Source of the DNA: Marsupella aquatica
Lineage: Eukaryota > Marchantiophyta
Length of the DNA: 64,000 nucleotides
Direction of reading: 5' to 3'
NCBI GenBank assembly: GCA_973895155.1
Contig: OZ316895.1
Span: forward strand, 5,952,001-6,016,000
Under the pieces are notes generated by a model. It was not told the origin of the DNA. It did no database searches and worked only from the letters and a program-made list of their open reading frames with translations. Of the stretch, positions 45,865 through 56,582 are shown in pieces (the stretch's first letter is position 1; each line of letters starts with the position of its first letter). The position numbers and the translations under genes were made by a program.

Positions 45865-47029
45865 ACTCAATTAGATTCCCGATTAGATTCAAAGATGTGC
45901 ACAATAGTTCACTGAGAACACTTGATCAAAAATAGGCCCGAAGGCTGTCTCCTCTAGATTGCGACGTGCTTGCCATGCAAGCTCAATCCTGAACCTGAGC
46001 CTGACTCACTCCAGATTGCGACGGCAGATTGGACTCGAACCAATCCCGTACTTGCCTTGCAAACTCAATCCTGAACTCAACCTCCTTCACTGCATTTCAT
46101 TCTTGGGGGCACGTACAGATCTCACACCTCCATTCAGAACGTCAAGTTATGCATGCACAGTTGACTCGACTTCAAAGCTGGTACCAGGCCTAACGATGAT
46201 CTATCCCAGATTGCAATGAGGCCCGGCCTCACGCTTGCCCTGCAAGCTCAGCTCTGGCCATAAATTCCTTAGTGCTCTTTGCCAAACAAAGGTCGGGACT
46301 CCCCATGGATCACGTAGCCTTGCCAGACTGAAATGTAAATGCTCCTCCTGCTGCCCCTCAATCAGTGTCTCAGCCTTCCTAATGTGCTCACCGCAAATCA
46401 CATTGAAATCCTCCCCACAATTTACAATCACCAACACATCACCTATCACCAAGGCTCTGTATCGGGGGAAAAGAACCCAGTGGTGTTGCCTACTAGAACG
46501 AGCCACAATCCAGGTTGCAAACTTGGCCAACTGTTGCTGTGAAGCGTGGCTGATTACTCCCTGAGTAATAGCACAACCAAGCTCTCCCCAACACACAGCT
46601 TCAAAGCCCAGCCTTCCTTGCACAGAGCTCCTCCCTACTGCTCAATCCACGTGAGATCACACAACTGAAGTTCCCCCCCCCCGCCTCTACCGGGGGGCTG
46701 CTCTATATACTCTCATACTGAGCCCAAATGGGTGGATACTACGCTGCTGGAGCCCCATCCCAGCCCTAACAGAGCGGCCACTATCTCTAACTACTGAACC
46801 CTAACTCGCAACTTTCTATCTCGAATTGGCTATGTACTTCAGATTTGGCCCTCCTCCATGGTTTTTGCGAGCTTGCATCTCCTCTCCCGATTTCTCTATT
46901 GAACCATTTGCTGCATGGATAGCAGCGTTGGAAGCGGGTTGAGCTCCTCTTTCCAACGAGGTCAATTATAGCCGATTTGGTCAAATACACAGAGAGTTAT
47001 GCCCCCGCAACCGAGAGAGGGTACTCATT
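45865..47029. other. No gene recognised; short internal repeats
   Basis: AGATTGCGACG and CTTGCC-TGCAA-CTCAATCCTGAAC blocks repeat at about 45957, 46015 and 46210. A 140-codon minus frame at 46201-46623 has no recognisable motif. A run of ten Cs lies at about 46673. Confidence 0.4.
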
Positions 47030-47365
47030 GCTGTGCTAACCCGAGTTACATAGCTAACCCGAGTTTGGCTAACCTAGCTATCCTATCTAACCCGAGTAGA
47101 GCTAACCCGTGGTCTCGGGTTAGGCTGCTACCCGCTATCCGCTAACCTAGGCTAAGCTGAGCCCGAACCTGAACTTACTTATGCTAACCCAAGCCCGAGT
47201 TTAGGCTAACCCTAGTTCAATCTAACCCGGGATAAATCTAATCTGAACCCGGGTTAAGCCTAAGCTGAAGCTGTGCTTACTTGAGCTAAGCTGAAGCCGT
47301 GCTTACCTGAGATAAGCTGAAGCCGTGCTTACCTAAGCTAAGCCGTGGCCGAGCTTGGGTTAACT
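47030..47365. repeat. Array of short GCTAACCCGAG / GCTAAGC-type repeats
   Basis: Over 330 bp, variants of CTAACCCGAG(T) occur many times in both orientations and grade into AAGCTGAAGCCGTGCTTACC units. It lies about 330 bp upstream of the ATG of the TnpA-like gene, in the position of its promoter. Confidence 0.75.
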
Positions 47366-47694
47366 CGAAACTGAAGCCAAACCCGCTAATTCCGGCCACA
47401 AGTTAACCCGTCACATTAATCAGGCCGTATCTTCCTTAATACACTTTCGTTTCCCAAGTGTTTTATATCGATTTTTCTCGCCTTCACCAGATCTTTCCAA
47501 TGCTCTTTACAGATCCGGATTTGGTGACATATTGAAAGAGATATGGTCGCCTACCACCCGCGACATAGCTTTTATTTCCCTACTCTTAACGCCATGATTG
47601 CCCTTATTCTTGCCATCTTGCTAATTGTTATGCAATATCAATAGCTACTCCTTGTATACAGCAGCCTAGTTAATCAAATTAAAGAATAAGGACC

Positions 47695-49772
47695 ATGTCA
47701 TCGGCGTCACACAGAGCAGGTCCAAACCCACAGTCTTGTGGGTATGGACGTCCACCTCAACCATGGGGATGTGAGTATATATCTATATGCCAGTTACTTG
47801 TGAAGGCATGGCACTCCTGAATTTCAGACTGCATATCAATTTTTGACATTGTTTGGGATGTATTGGATTCAGAGAACATGAAATTCTGTCCACCTGCCAT
47901 TGCATGCAGATTCTGCCCAACCTGATTGGGCAAATGCTGGTAATGATCAATTCCAATGTCCACAAGGACAGACATGGGTTGAACCAGGTTGGGAGGATGG
48001 TGGTGGGTCGTGGAATGAACAAGGTTGGGAAGGTGGTGAAGGTGATTGGCAGGGATTTCAAAATACAATACCTACAAACGCTGGAAGAGGGGCAGGTAAT
48101 GTCTGATCTTGTCAGCAATGGAAGAACTCATTATATGTGGAGTCCATTGACGTGGGGGGGATTCTGCACATGTATAATAATAGAAAATGTATGTGTGCAG
48201 GTTGGATAGTCGAACCATCGACTCAAGTATTCACTAATGCCCCTATGCAGATGCAGCACGGAAGGGGGCCAGGTATGTTGGTGAATGTTCATATATTTTC
48301 CTATAGTTTGTACTTAGTTTTCAGTGCATATGTTTGCACACACATACCTAGAAAGTGACATTATTTGGCTCCTGTACTAGGCTGGACAGGTGGTCCAGGG
48401 TCACAACAATTCCAGAGTGCAGTCCCTGCACAAGCATCTACAGGCAAAGCTACAGGTATGTATGTTTGAAGAATTTTTCTTGAAGTGAAGCATTGAATGT
48501 TGCCGTCATCCATTCTTCTGTATGTAGTTCTCAAGCATGAATGGCATTGTATTTTCCTAGGTGGCTTCAGAACCCCTGGTAGGGTGAATGAAGGGGTGGC
48601 CAATACAACGCCCAGTACTACTGAGAGCAGTGCACGAGGGGAGGTGACAAAGAAAGGGAACGTAAAGTTGAATGAGAGACAATGGGTGGATGCTGAGTGT
48701 CCTCGTAAGAACCGTTGGCATGCTGATTTGAAAGCTGAAGTATTGCGTTGGTTAGATGTGAGTGTTATTAATTTTAAAAAACAACATCCAAAAGATTGGA
48801 AGACTGTATGTGAAAATGTTGCTGCCAAATGGAATTATGTGGGCAGTGATTCAGATGGCGTGGACATAGGTTGCCTAGAGAGTACAGCAGGTAAAATCAT
48901 AAAGCAAGAGAGGTGGAGAATGCATAAGGCTTGGAAGGAAGGTGGGGAGAAGCCAGATATGCCTCCACCAGCCAGTTGTGATGATAAAGTGTGGGCAAGG
49001 TTAGTAGCTTATTTTGTAACAGATGCTTCGAAAAAGAAGAGTTCACAGATGACCGAGGCCAGGTTGAGTGTTCAGAACCCTAATCTGACAGGAAGGACCG
49101 GCACTGCACCGACAGCAAAACGTTTGGTAAGAATCAATGGCCTAGCTATGTAATTTATGCTACACTATGTACTGTTTTTTAGTGTAAACCCATACATGTC
49201 AACTTTGTTTTTTAGTGTACATTCCCTGAATAATAATGATAACTTGTGTTTGCCATGCATGTGCAGAAAGCCCAATTGGGGCAAAGCCCTTCAAAAGAAG
49301 AGTTGAGGGCTGAAATTGTGAACACCCGGGCTCAAGTGGGTGCATTTGAATCCTCCAAGCATGTAAGTTATATGAGTTCTGATTGGTAATTGAATGACCT
49401 GCGTTGAATTTCAGGTGTACACTGTATATAACATTGATTGTGCATATATTGCCCAACATTTCATATGGAGTGATTGAACCTATACCCCTGTGTCATGTAG
49501 GGAGGTGGATCTTCACTTACAGAGATAAGTGGTCATTTGAAGGCTGTCGAAACATGTCTTCCAGAGATCAATGAACGTTTGAATTCATTGACTGACTTGT
49601 TCCATGTGAACTTCAAGACATTAATGGAAGCTGTTGTGTCGGTGAGAGATGAAATTGATTCCAATTCTGCAGGAGTTCCACCATCACCACTTGAGGTGGC
49701 AAAGTCAATGCACTCTTCTGGCATGCCAATGACATGTAGGCTTGAAGGTAAGGCCTTTACAACTGTGTGGGA
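47695..49772 (+). CDS. CACTA TnpA / Transposase_24-like gene, 7 exons, 3' end lost
   Basis: Exons 47695-47770, 47910-48095, 48201-48272, 48381-48455, 48561-49126, 49267-49362 and 49501-49747 join in one frame, all with GT donors and AG acceptors. Exon phases (1,1,1,1,0,0,1) agree throughout. Exons 1-4 encode a Pro/Gly/Trp-rich segment (WVEPGWEDGGGSWNEQGWEG). Exon 5 has the Transposase_24 (Ptta/En/Spm)-like region: KNRWHADLKAEVLRWLD, WKTVCENVAAKWNYV, WRMHKAWKEGGEKPDMPPP, WARLVAYFVTDASKKKSSQM. Exons 6-7 add KEELRAEIVNTRAQ and a helical tail (LKAVETCLPEINERLNSL). TnpA-type proteins bind subterminal repeats of CACTA elements. After 26 bp of intron 7 the sequence switches at 49773 to the inverted repeat, so the gene lacks its end. 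Confidence 0.82.
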
Positions 49773-50660
49773 TTTCCTCTCATGCCTCATTTCTCTCATG
49801 GATGTGTGTGTGTGTGAGGCAATCTGAGTGTATGATGGGACTAGCAGCGCCACTGAGAGGTGTACCAAGTGCATTGAAGTGGGTTGGGTGAGGGCTGTCA
49901 CAGCTCTGATTGCTGAGAGTGGAATGGCAGAGTGATGGGGCAATGGCTTAGAAGTCCCTAAGCCGGGAATCAGTCAGGAGTCACTAATTTATGGGTACAT
50001 TCCGGTGGCGGAATAGAAATATACCTATGACAGTAAGCATACGTATAGACATTGCGCACCATAGTGCTAGGCCCTGTGTTTACGGGCCCGATAAGAAGAC
50101 CCCTTCTCACCAGAACTATCATGAGCACTGGATCTGATTCCCAACCTTGGTTCTTAGGGATTAAGCTTGGGTGATGTGTGACAGAGTCTTGCTATGATGG
50201 TCTGGTGTTAAGGGCATAATTTGGTGTTTACCGGCCTTCACAACATCCCTTCGTGATCCTCAGGTACAAGGAGATGGTTTTGGCACCCATAGTGACGTTT
50301 TTGGTGTTAAGACCCATGTCAATCGCGTGACACTCTACCTCTACCACGGGCATAACCTAGAGCTTGCCCCCTGCCATAGTATTGGGCACCAGCCTGGGAT
50401 CTACCACTACTACCACCTCGCCAACCTTGATCAGAGGTCAGCCCCCCTGCTGGTATGGTGCATGCTGTGGTGCGTCCCATGGCTCCCTAAACCCCAGAAA
50501 CCCCCCTTCACAAGCCGATTCCCGCGGATTCTGCGCTTGGCGAGGGCGTTTCCGCGGCTTAGTGGCATGGGACGCTGCTAACCTCCTTCTACTACTACTA
50601 TTAACATTTTACACACATATACTGGACAGATCCTTCATCGGGTCATGAGATACGTAGCCG
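49773..50660 (-). repeat. Right arm of the exact 888-bp inverted repeat
   Basis: Reverse complement of 44977-45864. It starts inside intron 7 of the TnpA-like gene and ends 195 bp inside element C. Beyond 50660 the sequence no longer follows B (first mismatches at 50661 and 50668) and follows element A instead. Confidence 0.92.
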
Positions 50661-53600
50661 GCCTAATATAGGCCTTCCCCTGTCTTCCCCTGTCTTCCCC
50701 TCCGTCTTGTTAGGTATGTTTGGATTCCGCCGCCGGAATGATCCCCAATAGGCTTGGTTAAGCCGCTAAGACCTCTCTCAGCTCGACACATCCAACTCTC
50801 ACTCCCCTGCTTACTTTCCTTCCTTTTGTTGATGTGGGCACTCTTCACACAAGTTAATGCGACACACAAATAGCAAAATGACTCATTCTGACTGAGTCAT
50901 ACCATGCACTTGCCATACAAACAGTACATCTCATACACAAGTTCTGCGAACTAAGCCGTGAGGCCAACTCTATTCAGCTCTTAGGCATGAGGAAACATGA
51001 ATATACACAAGGGTCACTGTATGACTAACCGAGAGCTTCTCGTACTACTTGATCCCAGCCTGGCTGGTGCAAACTAAAAACTTGCTAAAGAAGAGGCCCT
51101 GAGCTCCCCGCTGCCCAGGTACTTATCCTGGTAGTGGATCCGCCATTCTTTGCATCGTAAGCCTAATCTACCTGACAGTAATCTACTTGCCCGAATCTAC
51201 CTATGTACAGCAAGGCAGGAGCACAAGTGTTGCTCCTACCAGTGGGACCGCAATCCCACTAAGCTAAGTGTCAGGGCCGCTCCTGGTTCTGATCCTAATC
51301 CTAAACGTGGAGATCCGCGCCCGCCCTGCCCACTCACGCCTCCTCCCTCCACGTCCGCCCTCCCTAAAAGGAACGGCGCCCTTGCACCGTCACGACACCG
51401 GTGGTGGATCCTTAATGGACGCCCCCAACGCTTCCTCCTCAGCCACTGCCGTAGGTTCATTCTCTGACAGATTACCTGCCCTTGACTGAGTCAACTCTCC
51501 ATCGGCCTGACTGGGTCCACCTTCGGCTTCAGCCTCGACACCGGCCTCGGCAATACCCACGGCTTCGGCCTCAGCCACTCCCACGGCTTCGGCTTCAGCC
51601 ACTCCCTCGGCTTCGGCCTCCCCTTCCCCTAGGGTAGTTGGATCCTTAGCCGTGACCCTGTCTGGGGTCGGTGCTGGGTCTACCTCCTTGATCACCACGG
51701 CCTGTGAAGTCGTATTACTCCTTGACCCTGAAGGTTTCCGCTTCTTCTTCGTTGGTGGCTCGGCAGCTGGTCCCTTCCCCTTCCCACTTACTTCCGGCAC
51801 TGGTGCAGTTGGCGCGGCTTGTCCTTCGGCAATTACCACCCCTGGTAACTGGTTTGTCCCAACGGGAGATGGACCTGCTGCAGCTAAGCATTTAAATACT
51901 GCGGCTTGTTTCTTCAGCCGCTCTGTTTGGTTGTCGGCCCGCCGCTGTAGGTTCTCCATCTTCCTCGTGATTTCCTCCAACTCCTCTTGGGTTTCATCCA
52001 GGTCCTTACGTGCCCCCTCCAGCTCGTTTTTGGCCTCCTCTTGCTCCCTGTGGGCTTCCTCCAATTCCTTCTTCAAGGTAGCCCTCTCCTCCTGGGTTGC
52101 TCTTAGCTCCTTGTCGAGCTCTGCAATGATGACAGACTCCATCTGGTTCATCTTGGCGTAAGTCTGTTCGAGCATCTCGTCCTTCTCCCTTAGGTCGGCC
52201 TTGAAGCTGGCCGTCAGGGACGCAAGCTCCTGCTGCAGCGCCATAATCCCTTGATAGGATTTCCCTAACTCGACCTCCTGCTGCTCAAGGGCTCCGCGGA
52301 TTTTCTCGAGCTCCCCTTTCAACGCCCATTCCTTTCTTTGGGTCTCCGCCATGGCCCGGCTGTTGGCTGTTATGTGGGCCTCCTCTGTATTCTTCAGCTC
52401 TTGCTTCCACTTCTCCCTCTCTTTGATCGTGTCGGCCAACTCTTCCTGCGTCTGAGTCAGTTTATCCTTGATATTCTGATTATCAGCCTGCGCGGTGTCC
52501 AACTGCCCCTACATGATGTTCAGCTCATGTCGTTTAATCCGCAGTTCATCTTGGGCTTTCTTGGCCGCCCTTAGATCTTCAATCTCGGCTTCCATCCTCC
52601 TAAGCCGCCGAATGACCTCGTCCTTCTTGCTTCTCTCTAAAGCCACCGCTTCTTCTAATTGGTGCTTCTCCAACTGCTCCCTATGGAAAAAGGGTCCTAC
52701 CTCCAACTCCTCTCCAAAGATGCCGAGCGCAAGTTCCCCACACATCTCACCATACTCCATGGCTCTATTCTTAGCGTAGGTGGAGTAAGTAGAAGTGATC
52801 GGCATCGCCCATCGTGGCCTCTGCTCCCAAGCCGTCCTGCGGATCTCTTCAATCGTGGCTAGAGGTTTGCTTCCTTTTTCGGCTAGCCGCCTGATGTCCT
52901 CCGGCCAATCTCCTCCTGGTAAATCCTTTTCCTTAGCCAGGGCGGCCTCCTCCTCCTGCTTGATTCGCTCCTGAAATTCCTGCACCGTCTGTTTTATGCC
53001 GTCGAAGCTCGGGGGAGCAACATCTGGTGGGGGAGACTCAGGGCTACTCTGCTGGTTGGGGTCCCCTCGCACTACCCTTGGAAGTGTGGGGACAAACCGG
53101 CCACAGGTCCTTACTCCTGGAACGTGATGGTCCGACCCATAGCCAGAATTATCATGGCTGCAGTCCTCCACTGCCTCCTCTACCTCTTGGACGTCCGGCT
53201 TCTCCCTCTCCTCTTCGTCGGTAGGAGCTTCAGGCAATTCTGCCTCAGATTCGGAGCTTGAGGTTCCCACGTACATTCGAACACCTGGCTTGGATTCCGG
53301 CCTGATTCTCTCCTTGTCTCCAGCAAAGGGGTTTTCTCTTGTGAGCCGGTGTAGGCCTACCTCTGTAGTAGTGTCCTGCATTGTTGCCGTTGCCGTTGTT
53401 GTGGCCGATGCCGATTTCTTTTCTTTCTCCAGTAGTTTCAGCAGACTCTGCATGCCTGGTTGCTGCATCGGCAAGTCTTCCTTCCTGGGCCTAAACACCT
53501 GCTCGATCGTAGGACTAACAGGTGGTTGAGGCTTCTCAGCCAACGGCCTCGGCGTTGGAGCTTCCTCGGGTGCCCTTACCTGCAGGGGAAGTACCGGGGC

Positions 53601-55128
53601 AAAAGTCTGACCTCTGGCATACCGGCACAACAGCGGCATGTGATAGCCAAGCCGCGACACGCTCCCCATGCCGATTACCTGCTGCTCCTCCTTTAAGATC
53701 TTCTTCAATTGGTTGAGGAGGTACCCGTTGTAGTCCCGACTTGGGTCTGGCCTTTCTGCCAGATAGACCTGTGCCTTGCCGATCTCTGCCCTCGGCAAGT
53801 TACAATGCATGGTCACCCGCAAGAAGTCGATCATCTCTCCTATGTGCGGGTTGGTGCAGGTGTTCCGGAAGAAGCCATTCTTCGTTGATAGCCCGGGGAA
53901 CGACCGGAACTCCTTGTCAGGCAAGGTCTTCCTGGTATCAACTTTGGTCTTATTGCCTATCGGCAAGCCAAACACTTCGGCAATTACCTTGGGAGTAAGA
54001 TAGAAATCCTTCCCATATATCCTCGTGCAATTGGTCTCGGGTTCCCATGACCCCACGAATTCTAATAGGTCTGACTCCGGTACCTCCGGCTTCAGCCATG
54101 GTAATCTTACAAAGGCCTCCAAGCCGGATCCGGCCATGAAGCCTTGGTACTTCTTGGTCTGCATGGCCGTAAAGCATGCATCCTCCTCCCGTGCAAAATG
54201 TAGTTGCACCTCCACCGGTAGGGTTGCCGCCCAGCCCTTCCAGGTGTCATCCCTGGTTGGAATGGCCTTGATGGGATCGACCTCCTCCTCTTCGGCTTCT
54301 CCCTGCCTCCTGCTCTGCTGCTCGGCTGGCCTCTTTGGTGCCGCCGACCTCGTTCTTTTTGCCGGGGTGGCTTCATCGTTGACGGCCCCCTTCCTCTTCA
54401 TCTCTGCTGCCGTGGAGGTTTCTCCTAGCACCGTTGCCTGGGTCCACCTTTCTGTGCTACCCTTTAATTCCCAGTGTATGTCGTTGCAGTTCTTGATGGC
54501 CTCTCGGATGCCGACGACACTGTCTTTGCAAAACAGAAGATCGTCGAGTTGATTGGAAGTAGGCATCCACAGGAACTCGTCCTTGATGAGTTTGCCTCCT
54601 AAGAAAGCCGTCTTCTGCAGCTCCCACAATCGAGCGAGCTCCTACCGTTCTCGAGCTGCCCTTTCTGACTCCTCGTCCTCGTAAGTCTTGATGTACTCAG
54701 TTGCCCGTTCGAACAGGCATCCCCAGAAATGTGCCGCTTGATTGACGTTGCTCATACCCTCCTTAGGTCGATCGTCGGTATCTACTCTCTCCCCGAGTGC
54801 TTGCCTAAGCAGCTGACAGTAGTTGGCCTCCCGTAGTCGTCTGCCTAGTTCGTGCTCGCAAATGAGCCACCATCTCCTGCAAGCGCTCCTTACCCCTCTC
54901 CTCTGCCGGTCCTTCTTCCCGTTGATCCTTCCTAGCCGCCGACGCTTAACGCGCCCTAACCTTAATCGGGTTTTCACCCTCAGCCTTACCTCCAGCCTCT
55001 GCCCGGGTTCCATGGTTGCCCCTAATTGTTTATATTTTCCTTGTTTTGTCCCTATACTAAGGTGTTCCTAGGGTGCCTTCCTGCTTTACCCACTTAACCG
55101 GCCGAGTGATTCCTGTCTAGGCATCACA
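50466..55128 (-). mobile_element. Coiled-coil element C, 4,663 bp, no matching TSD
   Basis: It has the same termini as A (TGTGATGCCTAG at 55128, GACGCACCACA at 50466). The flanking pentamers differ: CATGC on the left, which is B's GCATG reversed, and GATGT on the right. The interior is nearly identical to A, the last 195 bp are identical to B, and the Ala/Glu-rich tail of the ORF shares a segment with B. C is therefore a mosaic. Its right side is inserted in gag of gypsy 3; its original left flank has been lost. Confidence 0.85.
51390..55013 (-). pseudogene. Large coiled-coil protein of element C, two nonsense codons
   Basis: The frame matches A from MEPGQRLEVRLRVKTRL to the C-terminal EEEALGASIKDPPPVS. 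It is broken by TAG at 54642-54644 and TAG at 52509-52511; both are CAG (Gln) in element A. Compared with A, the coiled coil carries a small in-frame insertion (KKELEEAHREQEEAKNELEG region) and the tail has expanded imperfect repeats of GVAEAEAV. Reading through both stops it would give about 1,200 residues. Domains are otherwise as in A. Confidence 0.88.
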
Positions 55129-56582
55129 GATGTGGAAGGACCATGGGATGTGGAAGGTCCATAGGATGTAGATGCCTCATCACCAGAAGTAGGTCTCACT
55201 TGGGAACTAGCCATGGCAACTAGTAGTTGCTCTAATTGAGCAATCTTAGCATCCTTTGGATCTATGGTTATAGCAGGGGTAGCGTCACCTCCCTATCTCC
55301 CTGCATGTGGCATGCCACGACCACGTCCACCACCTCTACCTCCTCCTCCTCTTCCCTGATCATGTGTACGGGATCCTCCCCTCCGTAACTCAGGGTGGAG
55401 TGAGAAACACCTATCCTTGGTGTGTCCAGGAGCTCCACCTGATCCTCTATGATCTGGGCACTATCTCTGTGCATGATCCCCACCGCAGGTCCAATATCCT
55501 GACTGCTGTCCAACATAAGGGGGCACAAATCTCTGGCTGGTAGACTCTAGTGCAGTAGGCTTCTCCCTCTTGCTCTTCCGTGTAGTAGGCTGTGGTGTGG
55601 ATCTAGATGCAGCCTTTGGTGCTTCCTTGGAAAATTTGGAAGTCACCACCTTCTCATTCACCATATTGAGCTCAATGCGCTCAGAAAGGGTAAAAACAAC
55701 TACTAATGTGGGATCTGCATCCCTAAGCAGAGTGACATCTCTCACTCTACGTCGCAATTCTATGTCCAGAATTGCATACCAAAACTGGACTGCCTGAGCC
55801 TCTGTCACTCCCTTGGTGACAGTGATCAATCCGTGCATACGAGTGTATGTCTCACATTGACTCTCTCCAATCTTGCGCTGAAACTCCTGGAGACCCTTCA
55901 ACTTATCAGTTCTCATACCCTGATAGTTCTGCTTCAGTACCTCAAAGAACTCCACCACAGGGTTAAATGCTGGTGCAACTCTAGTCCCTGTCACAATCAC
56001 ACCGGCAGGAGTAGCGGTGGATGCTACTGGAGTGCTACTGGTGGAGGGTGTGCCACTTTGGCTAGTGCTGCTAGAAGAAGCAATAGCTGTGGCAATGGGT
56101 TGGGGAGCCGCACTAGTGCCATAGGTGATGGACACGTAATTAGGGGACCAATGCTGCCTCCATGCCTCAATCTCAACCAAATGACCCTTCCAAAAGTCAT
56201 GGTAGTCATCCATGGGTGGTCCTTCCAAATGCTGAAATAATCCCTTCCATGCCATGAAAGGGGTAAACAATGTGGCATTACGCAATGTCTGCATATCGCA
56301 CCACATATCAAACTCCTGGATGAAGTCATCCAGATCAATCATGCCAACTGCACCAGAGTATCGTCGTGGGCCCTTTGTAGCCCCGTACATCTCGTCATAT
56401 CCCACAACAAAGGTGCAACCACCTGATGATGAGGAGAACTGGTCACCGAGTCCTCGTCGGAATCATTGTTTGAAGCTGCACTACTGACTGCTACCAATGC
56501 CGCTGGCCAAAACTGTGCCCCACTTCGAGTGAAACTGATCCGTTGTCCATCGGGTAACCCAGCAGCATCAGAAGAATCCATG
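55129..56582 (-). pseudogene. gypsy 3 gag, truncated by element C
   Basis: The minus strand starts at the ATG at 56580-56582 (MDSSDAAGLPDGQRISFTR). After a frameshift near 56400 it gives MIDLDDFIQEFDMWCDMQTL, PPMDDYHDFWKGHLVEIEAW, a Ser/Thr/Ala-rich linker, FNPVVEFFEVLKQNYQGM, LQEFQRKIGES and GVTEAQAVQFWYAILDIELR. It reaches zinc knuckles that need another shift (CGGDHAQRD, then GAPGHTKDRCFSLHPE) and a Gly/Arg-rich stretch (GRGGGGRGGGRGRGMPHA). It ends in a Ser/Thr/Tyr-Gly repeat where element C begins. Protease, RT and integrase are missing. It is better preserved than gag of gypsy 2 and serves as its reference. Confidence 0.88.

Larger units (their letters stand above)
25332..49772 (+). mobile_element. 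CACTA-like DNA transposon, left end to truncation point
   Basis: The left end CACTAGAAGAAACC interrupts gypsy 2 pol and has the usual CACTA-superfamily terminus. The interior encodes, in the expected order on the plus strand, TNP2 C-terminal domains (38.5-39.9 kb) and a TnpA/Transposase_24-like gene (47.7-49.75 kb). Elements A and B are inserted in it, since their target duplications join otherwise continuous sequence. No matching right end (GGTTTCTTCTAGTG) is present: the element is cut at 49773 inside an intron by an inverted-repeat junction. The catalytic Transposase_21 domain was not found, so this copy could not move by itself. Membership of every segment between 31.4 and 37.1 kb is inferred from position. 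Confidence 0.65.

Noticed and set aside
46015-46065. tRNA-like T-arm (GGACTCGAACCAATCCC)
   Set aside because: No matching acceptor stem, D-arm or anticodon arm could be folded, and related repeats nearby lack the T-arm sequence.
46201-46623. 140-codon minus-strand ORF as a gene
   Set aside because: No recognisable motif, no splice context and ordinary composition; not supportable.
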